NCBI GenBank assembly: GCA_025463765.1
Contig: JAODBC010000013.1
Coordinates: 143,810-207,809 of the forward strand
Length of the DNA stretch: 64,000 nt
Origin: Subtercola sp.
GTDB lineage: Bacteria > Actinomycetota > Actinomycetes > Actinomycetales > Microbacteriaceae
Reading direction: 5' to 3'
A model generated the notes under the pieces. It searched no databases and was not told the DNA's origin. It was given only the letters and a program-made list of their open reading frames with translations. Of this stretch, positions 33,234 to 40,569 are shown piece by piece. The translations under genes were made by a program, and so were the position numbers. Within the stretch, counting starts at the first letter, position 1. Every line of letters begins with the position of its first letter.

Positions 33234-34372
33234 GAGCTGCTCCCCGCCGCTACCCGGGCGATGACCGCCGCGGCGCGCTCCGTCGCACCCGCGGCCTGCC
33301 ACCTCGACCAATCGGGCCGCAACACGCGGGCGCCGGTCAGAAGGGCGGGCCACTGCTCGGTCGCGGGCCATTGCGGCGCCGTGACGGCGAGCCGAGCGTC
33401 TGCGAGCACGCGCGCCGTGGTGTTCTGCTCGTCGAACGGGCGCGGCTGCGCGATGACGATGGCGCGGGCATCCGTCGCGGCCAGATCGGTGATGGCGTTC
33501 TGCCCGGCCCACGACACCACGACCTCGGCGGAGCACAGGGCGTCGAACGGGTCGGCCACCCATCCGGTGGGCGCCGCGCCACCCATCGCGTCGGCCGCGG
33601 TGACCCCCGACCCGCCGGTCGCGGTTCCTGCTGACCTGCCGGTCGCGGTGTCGCCGGAAGCGTGGCCCACGAGGCGCCAGGTGAATCCCGGTGTCGCGGC
33701 GATGGCGTCGTCGAGCGCGTCGGGCGGCAGGGTCGCGCCGCCGGCTCCGGCAATGAACAGCACCGTGCCGGGCACCGGGTGCGCCGTGCGTTCTCGATGC
33801 GCGAAGCGGGAGATTCCGCCGACGTAGTGCACACGATCGCCCGCCCGGTCGAGCCAGTGCGGCCGATAGAGGGAGCCCGGCCAGGGAGCGATCACGGCGT
33901 CTGCCGCATCGAGTGCGAGTTGGTGCGGCCGGTCGGTGCGCTCGCCCGGCTGAGTGAAGACGACGGTCGGTACCCCCATCAGCCGCGCCAGCACGGTGAC
34001 CTCGACCGAGACGTCGACGACGAACGCGTCGAAGCGGTCGGTGTCGATGCGCCCCGCGATGCTGGCCAGTCGCGACGCGTGGCCGGCGTGATGCAGCGGA
34101 GCCCAGTGCAGCAGCCCCCTGGCCGTCGGTGCGCTGTTCTGCGGGTCGCGGCTGCCCGGCTCGCCAGGGTCGGCACGGGCATCCACTTCGACTGTGTCGT
34201 CGCGGTCGAGCAGAACCCACTCGGTGTGCGCCCCGAGCTCGGTCGGCGCTGCAGCGCTCGAGAACACCACGACGTCGGCGTCGAGCGCCTCGCGAACGGC
34301 GAGAAAGCGGCTGGTGTGGCCGGCGCCCTGGTGGTGCACGTACCAGCCGACACGCGGGCGACGCGCACTCAT
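33230..34372 (-). CDS. GT-B glycosyltransferase (MurG/UGT-like)
   Basis: A 380-residue protein that opens VGWYVHHQGAGHTSRFLAVR, a Gly-rich acceptor loop as in MurG and macrolide/UGT enzymes. It has WAPLHHAGHASRLASIAGRI (about 89-108) and a donor-binding region DALCSAEVVVSWAGQNAITD (about 280-299) with ARAIVIAQPRPFDEQNTTAR, the usual UGT signature area. It is the third gene of the operon; start and stop each overlap neighbours by 4 bp (ATGA/GTGA). A linker with TATGRSAGTATGGSG repeats sits near residues 245-262. Acceptor and sugar unknown. Confidence 0.8.
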   Translation of the reverse strand: MSARRPRVGWYVHHQGAGHTSRFLAVREALDADVVVFSSAAAPTELGAHTEWVLLDRDDTVEVDARADPGEPGSRDPQNSAPTARGLLHWAPLHHAGHASRLASIAGRIDTDRFDAFVVDVSVEVTVLARLMGVPTVVFTQPGERTDRPHQLALDAADAVIAPWPGSLYRPHWLDRAGDRVHYVGGISRFAHRERTAHPVPGTVLFIAGAGGATLPPDALDDAIAATPGFTWRLVGHASGDTATGRSAGTATGGSGVTAADAMGGAAPTGWVADPFDALCSAEVVVSWAGQNAITDLAATDARAIVIAQPRPFDEQNTTARVLADARLAVTAPQWPATEQWPALLTGARVLRPDWSRWQAAGATERAAAVIARVAAGSSS

Positions 34373-35595
34373 GCTGCGGATGACGTGGCAGCCGTCTCGA
34401 CGGCCCGCCGGTAGAGCGTCTCGAGTTCGCCGATGCGCGTGTCGAGCGAGAACCGCTCGAGTGCCTGGTGACGGATGCCCGACCGTGCTCCTGGCGCCCG
34501 CGAACCCGCGATCAGCGATTCTGCTGCTGCCGCCAGCTCGGTGCAGTCAGCCATCGGGGCGAGCCGGGCGCCGTCGAGACCGCGCACGACTTCGGCGATT
34601 CCGCCGGCGTCGAAGCTCGCCACCGGGGTTCCGCACATCAGAGCCTCGACGATGATGAGCCCGAACGGTTCCTGCCACGTCGGCGTCACGAGCGCGCAGG
34701 CGCTGCGGCCGACGAGTTCGGCGAGCGCGTCATGTCTGAGGTCGCCGGCATAGACGACATCGGGGCCGAGCTGCGGCCAGAGGTACTCGTCGGCGTACGC
34801 CGGATCACCGACCCGACCGGCCAGCACCAGGCGTCGGCCGAGCAACCGCGCGGTCTCGACTGCCAGGTGCGGGCCCTTCTCGACCACAATGCGGCCGAAC
34901 CAGACGAGGTCGTCGCCGCCCGGGCCCAGCGGCCAGCGTGACGCGTCGACCGCGTTCGGCAGCACCGTCGAGGTGATGCCCGCGGCGCCCCATTCGGTTG
35001 CGGTGTGCGAGCTCACCGCGACGAACCGGCTGCCGCGGCGGGTCGCACGCATGCTCGTGTGGCCTGCCGCGCGGCTCGCGCCGCCCGCGACACCGCCGAC
35101 TGCACCCACGACGTCAGCGACTCCATCTGCGGCCGTTCCGTCGGCGTGGGCGCTGACGAGCTCGGGAAGTACCGGCGTGTGCAGCGTCGAGATCATCGGA
35201 ATGCCCAGCTGCCCGGCTCGCCGCAGCGGGGCGCCGTGCAGGCTGTGATTGTGCACGACGTCGAACTCTGTCGCGTGCGCCTGCAGATAGTCCAGAGCAC
35301 CCTCGAGGGCAGGCAACGCCGCAGCGAGATAGCCGGCCGGGTAGTCGATGTCGTTCGCGTCGGTCGCGTCGCCCCAGTCCGCGCGCGGCATGACGAACTC
35401 GACCGGGCTGTTCTGCAGAAAATCCGATCCCTCGACCGCACACAGAACAACGTGATGGCCACGCCGGCGCAGGTGGTTCACTTGGTGCCAGATCGACGAT
35501 TCGAGTCCGCCGGCGTGCGGCTCGGCGATCGGGTACCGCAGGGGAGCGATCACGGCGATGCGCAGCGGGCTCTGGCTCCGAACGACTCTGCTCAC
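34369..35595 (-). CDS. glycosyltransferase family 4 protein
   Basis: A 408-residue GT-B enzyme. The N-terminal half has the GT4 opening RIAVIAPLRYPIAEPHAGGL (about 12-31) and FDVVHNHSLHGAPL (about 113-126). A short Ala/Gly-rich insertion (about 152-172) is low-complexity. The donor domain has LVWFGRIVVEKGPHLAVETA, LVLAGRVGD and the EX7E motif PTWQEPFGLIIVEALMCGTP (about 302-321). It probably uses a nucleotide-sugar donor with retention of configuration. It is the second gene of the minus-strand operon, with 4-bp overlaps on both sides. Confidence 0.88.
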   Translation of the reverse strand: MSRVVRSQSPLRIAVIAPLRYPIAEPHAGGLESSIWHQVNHLRRRGHHVVLCAVEGSDFLQNSPVEFVMPRADWGDATDANDIDYPAGYLAAALPALEGALDYLQAHATEFDVVHNHSLHGAPLRRAGQLGIPMISTLHTPVLPELVSAHADGTAADGVADVVGAVGGVAGGASRAAGHTSMRATRRGSRFVAVSSHTATEWGAAGITSTVLPNAVDASRWPLGPGGDDLVWFGRIVVEKGPHLAVETARLLGRRLVLAGRVGDPAYADEYLWPQLGPDVVYAGDLRHDALAELVGRSACALVTPTWQEPFGLIIVEALMCGTPVASFDAGGIAEVVRGLDGARLAPMADCTELAAAAESLIAGSRAPGARSGIRHQALERFSLDTRIGELETLYRRAVETAATSSAA

Positions 35596-36686
35596 GCGTG
35601 CACCCGCCCGAGCGCGCGCTCGTAGACGGCGAGCTGGGCGTCGCCGATGGTTCGAGCCGCGGCGCGTCGGGCATCCGCTCGCCCGCGGCGCAGTGCCGCA
35701 CGGTTCTCGCGCGGCCGGGCGAGCAGTACAGACAACGCGCGGGCGAACGAACTCTGCGACCCGATGCTGAAGACCCCGACCGAGTCGTCACGATGCTGTT
35801 CTCGGTAGAAGCCGACATCGGGGCTGAGCACATTCACGCCGAGGTCCCAGCAGAGCTCGAGCCAGCCCGAATGCGTTCCATGGCGGTAGGGCAGCACCTC
35901 GACGTCGAGGGCGGTGATCGACACGGCGAGCTGGGCGTCGCTGTACCGCGGATGCTCGTTCCACTCGGCGAGCGGCGAGGAGTGCACGATGCTGCTCAGC
36001 CGATCGCGCAGTGCTTCGTCGCGCACCCGGTCGTTGATGTCGACGACGACGATCGCCGGGCGGCCTTCGCGGTTCAGCTCGGTTGCGGCGGCGATCATCG
36101 CCTCGACCGTAGCCTGTGCCGCGATGTTGGGGCGCAGATCGCGCAGATGAACCCCGATGCGCACGGGGCCGACGGGCGCCGAGCCGTTCGGCTGATGGAC
36201 GAGCACCCGGGGGTGCGGTATGACCGCGCTCTCGCGGCCCCAGCGCTGCAGAATCTCGTTCGCAGCACCCGGCGTGAGCGTGATCAGCTCGTCTGCGCCC
36301 TCGACCAGCACGCTCAGCTGCTGCTGATAACGCGTCTGGTCGACCAGCTGCGGGTTTTCGAGGTCGTGCACGGTGAACACGAGCGCACGCCCGGTCGAGC
36401 GCAGAGCATCCACGGTGTCGGCGAGCTCGCCGACGGTGTACGACTCGATGCCGAAGTGCACGTGCACGAGGTCGAACAAGGGGGTGTGGGCGCGCAACCA
36501 CTGCGCGTCGAGCATGACCGGAGGCCACCACTGGCCGGCTGGCGCGCCCATCGGGTGCGGGTCGTCGAGCAGCAGCACGCGACCGGATGCCCGTGCTTCG
36601 GCTGTGACGTTGCGAACGTAGTCGTGCGCTGCCGGTATCGCTGCGACGCGAAGAGTGTGCGGCACCATGGGGGCCTGCTGCGGCAC
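35592..36686 (-). CDS. glycosyltransferase (GT-B, GT1-like), first gene of operon
   Basis: The start is the GTG at 36686, with AGGAG 5 nt upstream, giving 364 residues; the in-frame codon at 36728 has no such site. The N-terminal half contains DLVHVHFGIESYTVGELADT (about 71-90) and VFTVHDLENPQLVDQ, then DELITLTPGAANEILQRWG and VIPHPRVLVHQP as in GT4-like enzymes. In the second half, GVHLRDLRPNIAAQATVEAM, the HGTHSGWLELCWDLGVNVLS segment is the likely donor site. EX7E is not obvious, so the family is uncertain. It shares a 133-bp divergent region with the next plus-strand glycosyltransferase. Confidence 0.75.
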   Translation of the reverse strand: MPQQAPMVPHTLRVAAIPAAHDYVRNVTAEARASGRVLLLDDPHPMGAPAGQWWPPVMLDAQWLRAHTPLFDLVHVHFGIESYTVGELADTVDALRSTGRALVFTVHDLENPQLVDQTRYQQQLSVLVEGADELITLTPGAANEILQRWGRESAVIPHPRVLVHQPNGSAPVGPVRIGVHLRDLRPNIAAQATVEAMIAAATELNREGRPAIVVVDINDRVRDEALRDRLSSIVHSSPLAEWNEHPRYSDAQLAVSITALDVEVLPYRHGTHSGWLELCWDLGVNVLSPDVGFYREQHRDDSVGVFSIGSQSSFARALSVLLARPRENRAALRRGRADARRAAARTIGDAQLAVYERALGRVHA

Positions 36687-36781
36687 AATGACTCCTGATT
36701 CAAGGGATGGAAAGGGGCGGTAGGTCACCGCGAGACTCGGCTTGGGGCCCCCCTAATGTACGCAAATCGCTGCCGCAGGTG

Positions 36782-36817
36782 CAGGGGTTGACGGCGGCTT
36801 GCGGCTCGGTGCAGGGT
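36782..36817 (+). promoter_or_regulatory. promoter of the plus-strand glycosyltransferase pair
   Basis: CAGGGGTTGACGG (36782-36794) provides a -35 TTGACG (36788-36793), then 18 nt, then CAGGGT (36812-36817) as a weak -10 just before the ATG at 36820 or GTG at 36823. The 13-mer is identical to that at 30804-30816. Confidence 0.6.
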
Positions 36818-36819
36818 GA

Positions 36820-37827
36820 ATGGTGATCGTAACGACCCCGCCCCCGCGTTTTCTCGTGATCGGTGAGCCCGAACACGCCGTGACGCAGTACGCCGGTCGG
36901 TTGGCGCAAGCGCAGCCCGAGTCGCACGGCGGTTCCCCGGGAGGCGATTCCCTGGGGCCGAGCGCGCCCGTTCATGTGCAGTTCTCCGATCGGCTGTTCG
37001 GCCGAACCCCCGAGGAGGCTGCTCTCGCGTTTGAGAGACTCGCTCGGTCGCGTACCGTCGGCGTCACCCTGCACGACATTCCCCAGCCCTCCGACGGGCG
37101 CAACCTGCTCAGGCGAGCGGAGTGCTACCGTCGCGTGATCGCCGCAGCTCGTGGGGTGGCCTGCAACAGCCGATACGAGGTCGAGCTCGTCGCCCGTCAT
37201 GTGCTCGGTCACCGGGGCGCCATCGACGACATCGCGGTCATCCCCCTGCCGGTCGACACTCCGCTCGCTGCGCCCTCGGCAGATGATCGGCCAGTCCGCC
37301 GCGCCGAAGCGGCCGTGCTCGGGTATTTCTACCCGGGCAAAGGCCATGCCGAAGTCGTCGCGGCGGTTGCGGCGAGCGGGCTGCCGTTAGCCGTGACGAC
37401 GGTGGGCCGGGCATCCGTCGGTCACGACGAAGACCTGCGCCAAGTTGTCCGTCAGGCTCGGCGGCTCGGTGTCGGCTTCGCAAGCACCGGGTTTCTGGCC
37501 ACGCACGACTTGCTGCAGCGGTGTCGAGAGGCGGCCGTACCGATAGCGGCGCACCGTCATTTCTCGGCCTCGGCGTCGATCAACACATGGATTTCGGCGG
37601 GGCGGCGGCCGCTCGTGCCCGATGCACCGTACACGCGCGAGATGGCGGAGCTCCGACCGGGCACGCTCACGCTGTACGACCCCCAGCACACCGCAGCGAT
37701 GGCAGAGGCGATCGGGCGCGCCTGGCGAGAACCGGATTCGACGTGGCTGGCCCCAGATGCCACCACCGGGCCCGACACCGCAGCGGTCGCCGAACTGTAC
37801 CGGGCGTGGTGGGCAGGGCTCGTATGA
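36820..37827 (+). CDS. glycosyltransferase (GT-B fold)
   Basis: A 335-residue protein. It opens FLVIGEPEHAVTQYAGRLAQ and has VGVTLHDIPQPSDGRN (about 78-93), the N-terminal Rossmann strands of a GT4-like enzyme. GVACNSRYEVELVARH (about 110-125), VIPLPVDTP and VLGYFYPGKGHAEVVAAVA (about 165-183) mark the hinge and the start of the donor domain. HRHFSASASINTWISAGRRP (about 246-265) is the probable donor loop. It overlaps the next glycosyltransferase by 4 bp (ATGA). Specificity cannot be read from sequence. Confidence 0.75.
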   Translation: MVIVTTPPPRFLVIGEPEHAVTQYAGRLAQAQPESHGGSPGGDSLGPSAPVHVQFSDRLFGRTPEEAALAFERLARSRTVGVTLHDIPQPSDGRNLLRRAECYRRVIAAARGVACNSRYEVELVARHVLGHRGAIDDIAVIPLPVDTPLAAPSADDRPVRRAEAAVLGYFYPGKGHAEVVAAVAASGLPLAVTTVGRASVGHDEDLRQVVRQARRLGVGFASTGFLATHDLLQRCREAAVPIAAHRHFSASASINTWISAGRRPLVPDAPYTREMAELRPGTLTLYDPQHTAAMAEAIGRAWREPDSTWLAPDATTGPDTAAVAELYRAWWAGLV

Positions 37828-39206
37828 ACCCCGAGTTCGAGACGGCACAGCGCGCCGTCGGCCGGCCGCCCCGCGTTGCGCTGCCCGGCAACCGGTGGGA
37901 TCTGCTCGACGGCGTGAAACCGCTCGTCCCGCCGCGCGTCACCGTGATCATCCCGTATTACCGGCAGCAGGCCGAACTCGATCGCACCCTCGCGGCCCTC
38001 GGGCGCCAGACTCATCCGCCCGACCGGCTCGAGATCATCGTGGTCGACGACGGATCACCGATGCTGCCAACCGTTCCCTCGCACGTCTCGCTGCTCACGC
38101 AGCCCGACCTCGGCTTTCGCGTCGCAGCCGCCCGTAACCTCGGCGCCCGGCACGCCACGGGCGACGTGCTGTGCTTTCTCGACGCAGATACCAGCCCTGA
38201 GCCCGACTATGTCGAACGCCTCACGCGACTCCCCAGCCTCGCTCCCGACGTCGTGACGGTCGGCGCTCGCCGGCACGCTGACCTCAGTATGTACGCGCCG
38301 ACCGACCCCATCGAGCATGTCGGCCCGGCCTCGCAACTGCCGACGCCGTCGTGGCTCGACGACGAATACGCTCGCACGGGCAATTTGCTGCGAGCGGATG
38401 ATCGGTCGTACCGCTTCGTGATCGGAGCCGTCGCCTGCTGCAGCCGTGAGCTCTTCGCGACGCTGGGCGGCTTCGACGAGACCTTCACGAGCTACGGCGG
38501 TGAAGATTGGGAATGGGCGCACCGCGCCTGGTCGCAGGGAGCGCTCTTCGCTCACGTGCCCGACGCCGTCGCGTGGCACGATGGCCCGGAATGGTCGGCT
38601 CGGCAGGCGTCGCGGGCCGAGCTGGTTCGGGTGAAGAATGCTGAAACGCTGCGCCTGATGCGGTCGATCGCCGTGTCGAACGGGCGACCGGCAGCGCTGC
38701 GCACGGGCGCGCCCCGCGTCGTCGCGCGGGTGCTCTCGGCGCCGTCGCTGGCAGCCCTCGTGGTCTGTGTAGACGAGCTGCTCGGGTCGCTCGACGACGT
38801 GGTGGTCGTGCTTCCCCGGCACGAGCAGTGCCTCTTCGACGACGTGGCGGGCGGTCTGGCGACGGCGTTCAGGGCGGATGATCGGGTGCTGCTGCCCGAA
38901 AAGGCCGGCCCGGTCATCCACACGGCCGGGGTCGTCATCGACGTGCCCGCTCCCGTGCGATGCCTGTCGGAGCTGGCAGGCGCCCTTCAGGAACTGACCG
39001 CCGACGACCTTGGCTCGGTGACGTTGACCGACGCCGCAGGTGACCTCTTACTCGTCGTGACCTCGCAGCGCGCAACTCGCCGCGAGGCGCGATGGGGCGT
39101 CACCCTCTTCGCGCACAACACCCGGTCGGTCGCGAATATCAAGCGCCTCACTGCCGAGCCCGACCTCGAGGCGTATTTCGGTGGGTGGGGTGAGACCCTG
39201 TGCTAG
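37824..39206 (+). CDS. glycosyltransferase family 2, two-domain
   Basis: A 460-residue protein. The GT-A domain starts VTVIIPYYRQQAELDRTL (about 39-56), with LEIIVVDDGSP (about 71-81), DVLCFLDADTSPEPDY (DXD, about 114-129), and FTSYGGEDWEWAHRAW (GGED, about 221-236). This matches chondroitin-polymerase-like and galactosyltransferase-like GT2 enzymes. A second region (about 285-460) has ALVVCVDELLGSLDDVVVVL and a beta-rich part without recognised motifs, perhaps an acceptor- or partner-binding domain. Its 3' end overlaps the convergent DUF7882 gene by 4 bp. Confidence 0.86.
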   Translation: MNPEFETAQRAVGRPPRVALPGNRWDLLDGVKPLVPPRVTVIIPYYRQQAELDRTLAALGRQTHPPDRLEIIVVDDGSPMLPTVPSHVSLLTQPDLGFRVAAARNLGARHATGDVLCFLDADTSPEPDYVERLTRLPSLAPDVVTVGARRHADLSMYAPTDPIEHVGPASQLPTPSWLDDEYARTGNLLRADDRSYRFVIGAVACCSRELFATLGGFDETFTSYGGEDWEWAHRAWSQGALFAHVPDAVAWHDGPEWSARQASRAELVRVKNAETLRLMRSIAVSNGRPAALRTGAPRVVARVLSAPSLAALVVCVDELLGSLDDVVVVLPRHEQCLFDDVAGGLATAFRADDRVLLPEKAGPVIHTAGVVIDVPAPVRCLSELAGALQELTADDLGSVTLTDAAGDLLLVVTSQRATRREARWGVTLFAHNTRSVANIKRLTAEPDLEAYFGGWGETLC

Positions 39207-39505
39207 CTTTCGGTCGGCTCAGGTATGGCGCGCAATCCGTCGGCGCTGTTGGCTGACGCCATCAACTGTTCGATCCACCCGCGGTTCAGCGGCGTTCGTT
39301 CTCGGCCGTCGAACTGGAACTGCAACTCGATCGCGGGGTGCAGCCACACCGCGCAACGACCCTGGTGTTCGACGCCGTTATCCCACGACAGTGTGAACTT
39401 CTCGTCACGCCGGAGCTTGGCGACGATGACGGACTTCAGATGCGCGAGCAGCCGATCGTCAAAGACGGCCTCAGTGCCCGTCGCTCCATAAGAGAGTTTT
39501 CCCAT
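39203..39505 (-). CDS. DUF7882 family protein
   Basis: A 100-residue protein with the family's fixed layout: MGKLSYGATGTEAVFDDRLL, a strand LKSVIVAKLRRDEKFTLSW, CAVWLHPAIELQFQFDGRE and the end MASANSADGLRAIPEP. Family members are found in many copies in Microbacteriaceae and are often annotated as ATP-dependent DNA ligase-like, but the protein is too short for a ligase and the role is unknown. The convergent end overlaps the GT2 gene by 4 bp. Confidence 0.85.
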   Translation of the reverse strand: MGKLSYGATGTEAVFDDRLLAHLKSVIVAKLRRDEKFTLSWDNGVEHQGRCAVWLHPAIELQFQFDGRERTPLNRGWIEQLMASANSADGLRAIPEPTES

Positions 39506-39663
39506 TTTCGTTCGAAGGCCCTTTAATCGTCGACCGTGGCCCGAGGTGCGAACCGACAGGCGACGTGATCCGATCTGTCGCCTCTATGACGCACTCGCGC
39601 AGCACTTCGTCACGCCGAAGCGGAGCTTTTTCTACCCGTTGACGCTGCCCGGGGTGAGGAGCA

Positions 39664-39703
39664 ATAATCCGAACAACGATTGCCCCGGACCCTTGGCAGC
39701 GTG
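39664..39703 (+). promoter_or_regulatory. 40-bp conserved element, copy 2
   Basis: Matches the element at 28315-28354 in 33 of 40 positions: ATAATCC, 6-nt spacer, CGATTGCCCC, purine, GACCC, TY, GGCAGCGTG. It ends 25 bp before the ATG of the 95-residue gene, in the same orientation as copy 1. Confidence 0.7.
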
Positions 39704-39728
39704 GCTACTGCGACGAGGAGATACCGAG

Positions 39729-40016
39729 ATGGTCGAATCACAAGAGCACCCGGCGGCGGGTGCCGCATCTGCTGTGTCATCGTATCGCGGCGACGATCTG
39801 CTGCTCATTCCGGTGTGCGATCACTGCTGGCGCGTGAATGCCGCTCGGTCCGATGCCGAGACCATCAGCGAAGTGCTCGGATTCGTCGAGCAGCGCGCCG
39901 AGTTCGCTTTTGAGGCCATGCAGCTCGGGCGGAGTTTTACGTGGACGATGTTTCCGACACTCGACCAGGCACTGAGCTACCTCTGGCGTGGTTCGCGCGC
40001 GGCCGCTTTCGGCTAG
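39729..40016 (+). CDS. hypothetical 95-residue protein
   Basis: The ATG at 39729 has AGGAG 8 nt upstream. The protein has an Ala-rich N-terminus (QEHPAAGAASAVSSYRG), then a compact domain with LLLIPVCDHCWRVNAARSD, with two Cys in a CDHC arrangement, and a helical end EFAFEAMQLGRSFTWTMFPT. The CxxC pair could bind a metal, but only one pair exists. No family recognised. It carries the conserved 40-bp element in its leader. Confidence 0.6.
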   Translation: MVESQEHPAAGAASAVSSYRGDDLLLIPVCDHCWRVNAARSDAETISEVLGFVEQRAEFAFEAMQLGRSFTWTMFPTLDQALSYLWRGSRAAAFG

Positions 40017-40196
40017 CGGCGGTTGCCTGCCCTCGAGCAGCAGCGCGCTGATGTCGCCCTTGAGGAGTGCGGCCGTGCCGCGGGTGAGTTCCGTCGTGCG
40101 AAGCGCTAGGTGCCGAAGCGCTGAGTCGCGGGGCGGGGCGGGGCCCGTGCCCCGGGTCTCGGGGCCCGGGTCTCGCTGCCCGGGTCGCCCCCGGGC

Positions 40197-40256
40197 ATCC
40201 ACTTTGCGAAAAAGCCCCTATAGTTCGCGTTTTCGGGGCTTTTTCGAAAAGTGGAT
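40197..40256. terminator. 60-bp near-perfect inverted repeat
   Basis: The left arm 40197-40218 (ATCCACTTTGC..AAGCCCC) and right arm 40235-40256 pair over 22 bp with one mismatch, around a 16-nt loop. The inner part has the A-tract, GCCCC/GGGGC stem, T-tract layout of a bidirectional intrinsic terminator, but the stem is much longer than normal. It may also be a repetitive extragenic palindrome or a small mobile-element relic. Confidence 0.7.
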
Positions 40257-40557
40257 TGGGCGCGAGGCGCGAACAGCCCCCTGCTGAAAGAGGTTCGACT
40301 CGCGAGGTGACAGCTCTTCGGATCTCCCTTCTTGGCTGGGGATACGGTTCTCCTGGGCGACCCCTTCGGGGAGGTGACTTTCCGGGTGTCAGTGTCGGTG
40401 GCTGGTGTTATCTCTTGAGGTGACGCATTTCTTGGTGGCAAGCCCGCCAGGGCGCGGCAGCTCGGGATGCCCGGGGCGGGTGTTTCGAGGTGCGGATTCT
40501 CGTGATTTGGGATCGTTCAGAACCACCTCATTTAGTGAGGTTCCCTCGGTATTGTGG

Positions 40558-40563
40558 TATGAT
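40558..40563 (+). promoter_or_regulatory. -10 box (TATGAT) of leaderless HNH promoter
   Basis: TATGAT, close to consensus, is followed by CGGACT and the ATG at 40570. Confidence 0.6.
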
Positions 40564-40569
40564 CGGACT

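Larger units (their letters stand above)
40017..40569. other. 553-bp gene-free region with a long palindrome
   Basis: Contains G/C-rich direct copies of CCCGGGTCTCG/GCCCGGGTCTCG (about 40151-40175), the long inverted repeat at 40197-40256, a small ACCCC-TTC-GGGG stem near 40360, and the promoter of the HNH gene. I see no convincing gene. Confidence 0.5.

Noticed and set aside
33234..34220. Extension of the GT2 frame to 665 codons
   Set aside because: It is Arg-rich shadow sequence of the overlapping glycosyltransferase gene; the GTGA overlap at 33230-33233 marks the true start.
30847..39206. Capsule, teichuronic acid or secondary-metabolite cluster
   Set aside because: No priming transferase, flippase, polymerase, exporter, PKS, NRPS or terpene gene is present; only the glycosyltransferases are certain.
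39777..40202. 141-codon minus-strand ORF
   Set aside because: Overlaps the 95-residue gene and a GC-rich repeat area; a short protein-like stretch (LKGDISALLLEGRQPP) is present but no start or domain supports a gene.
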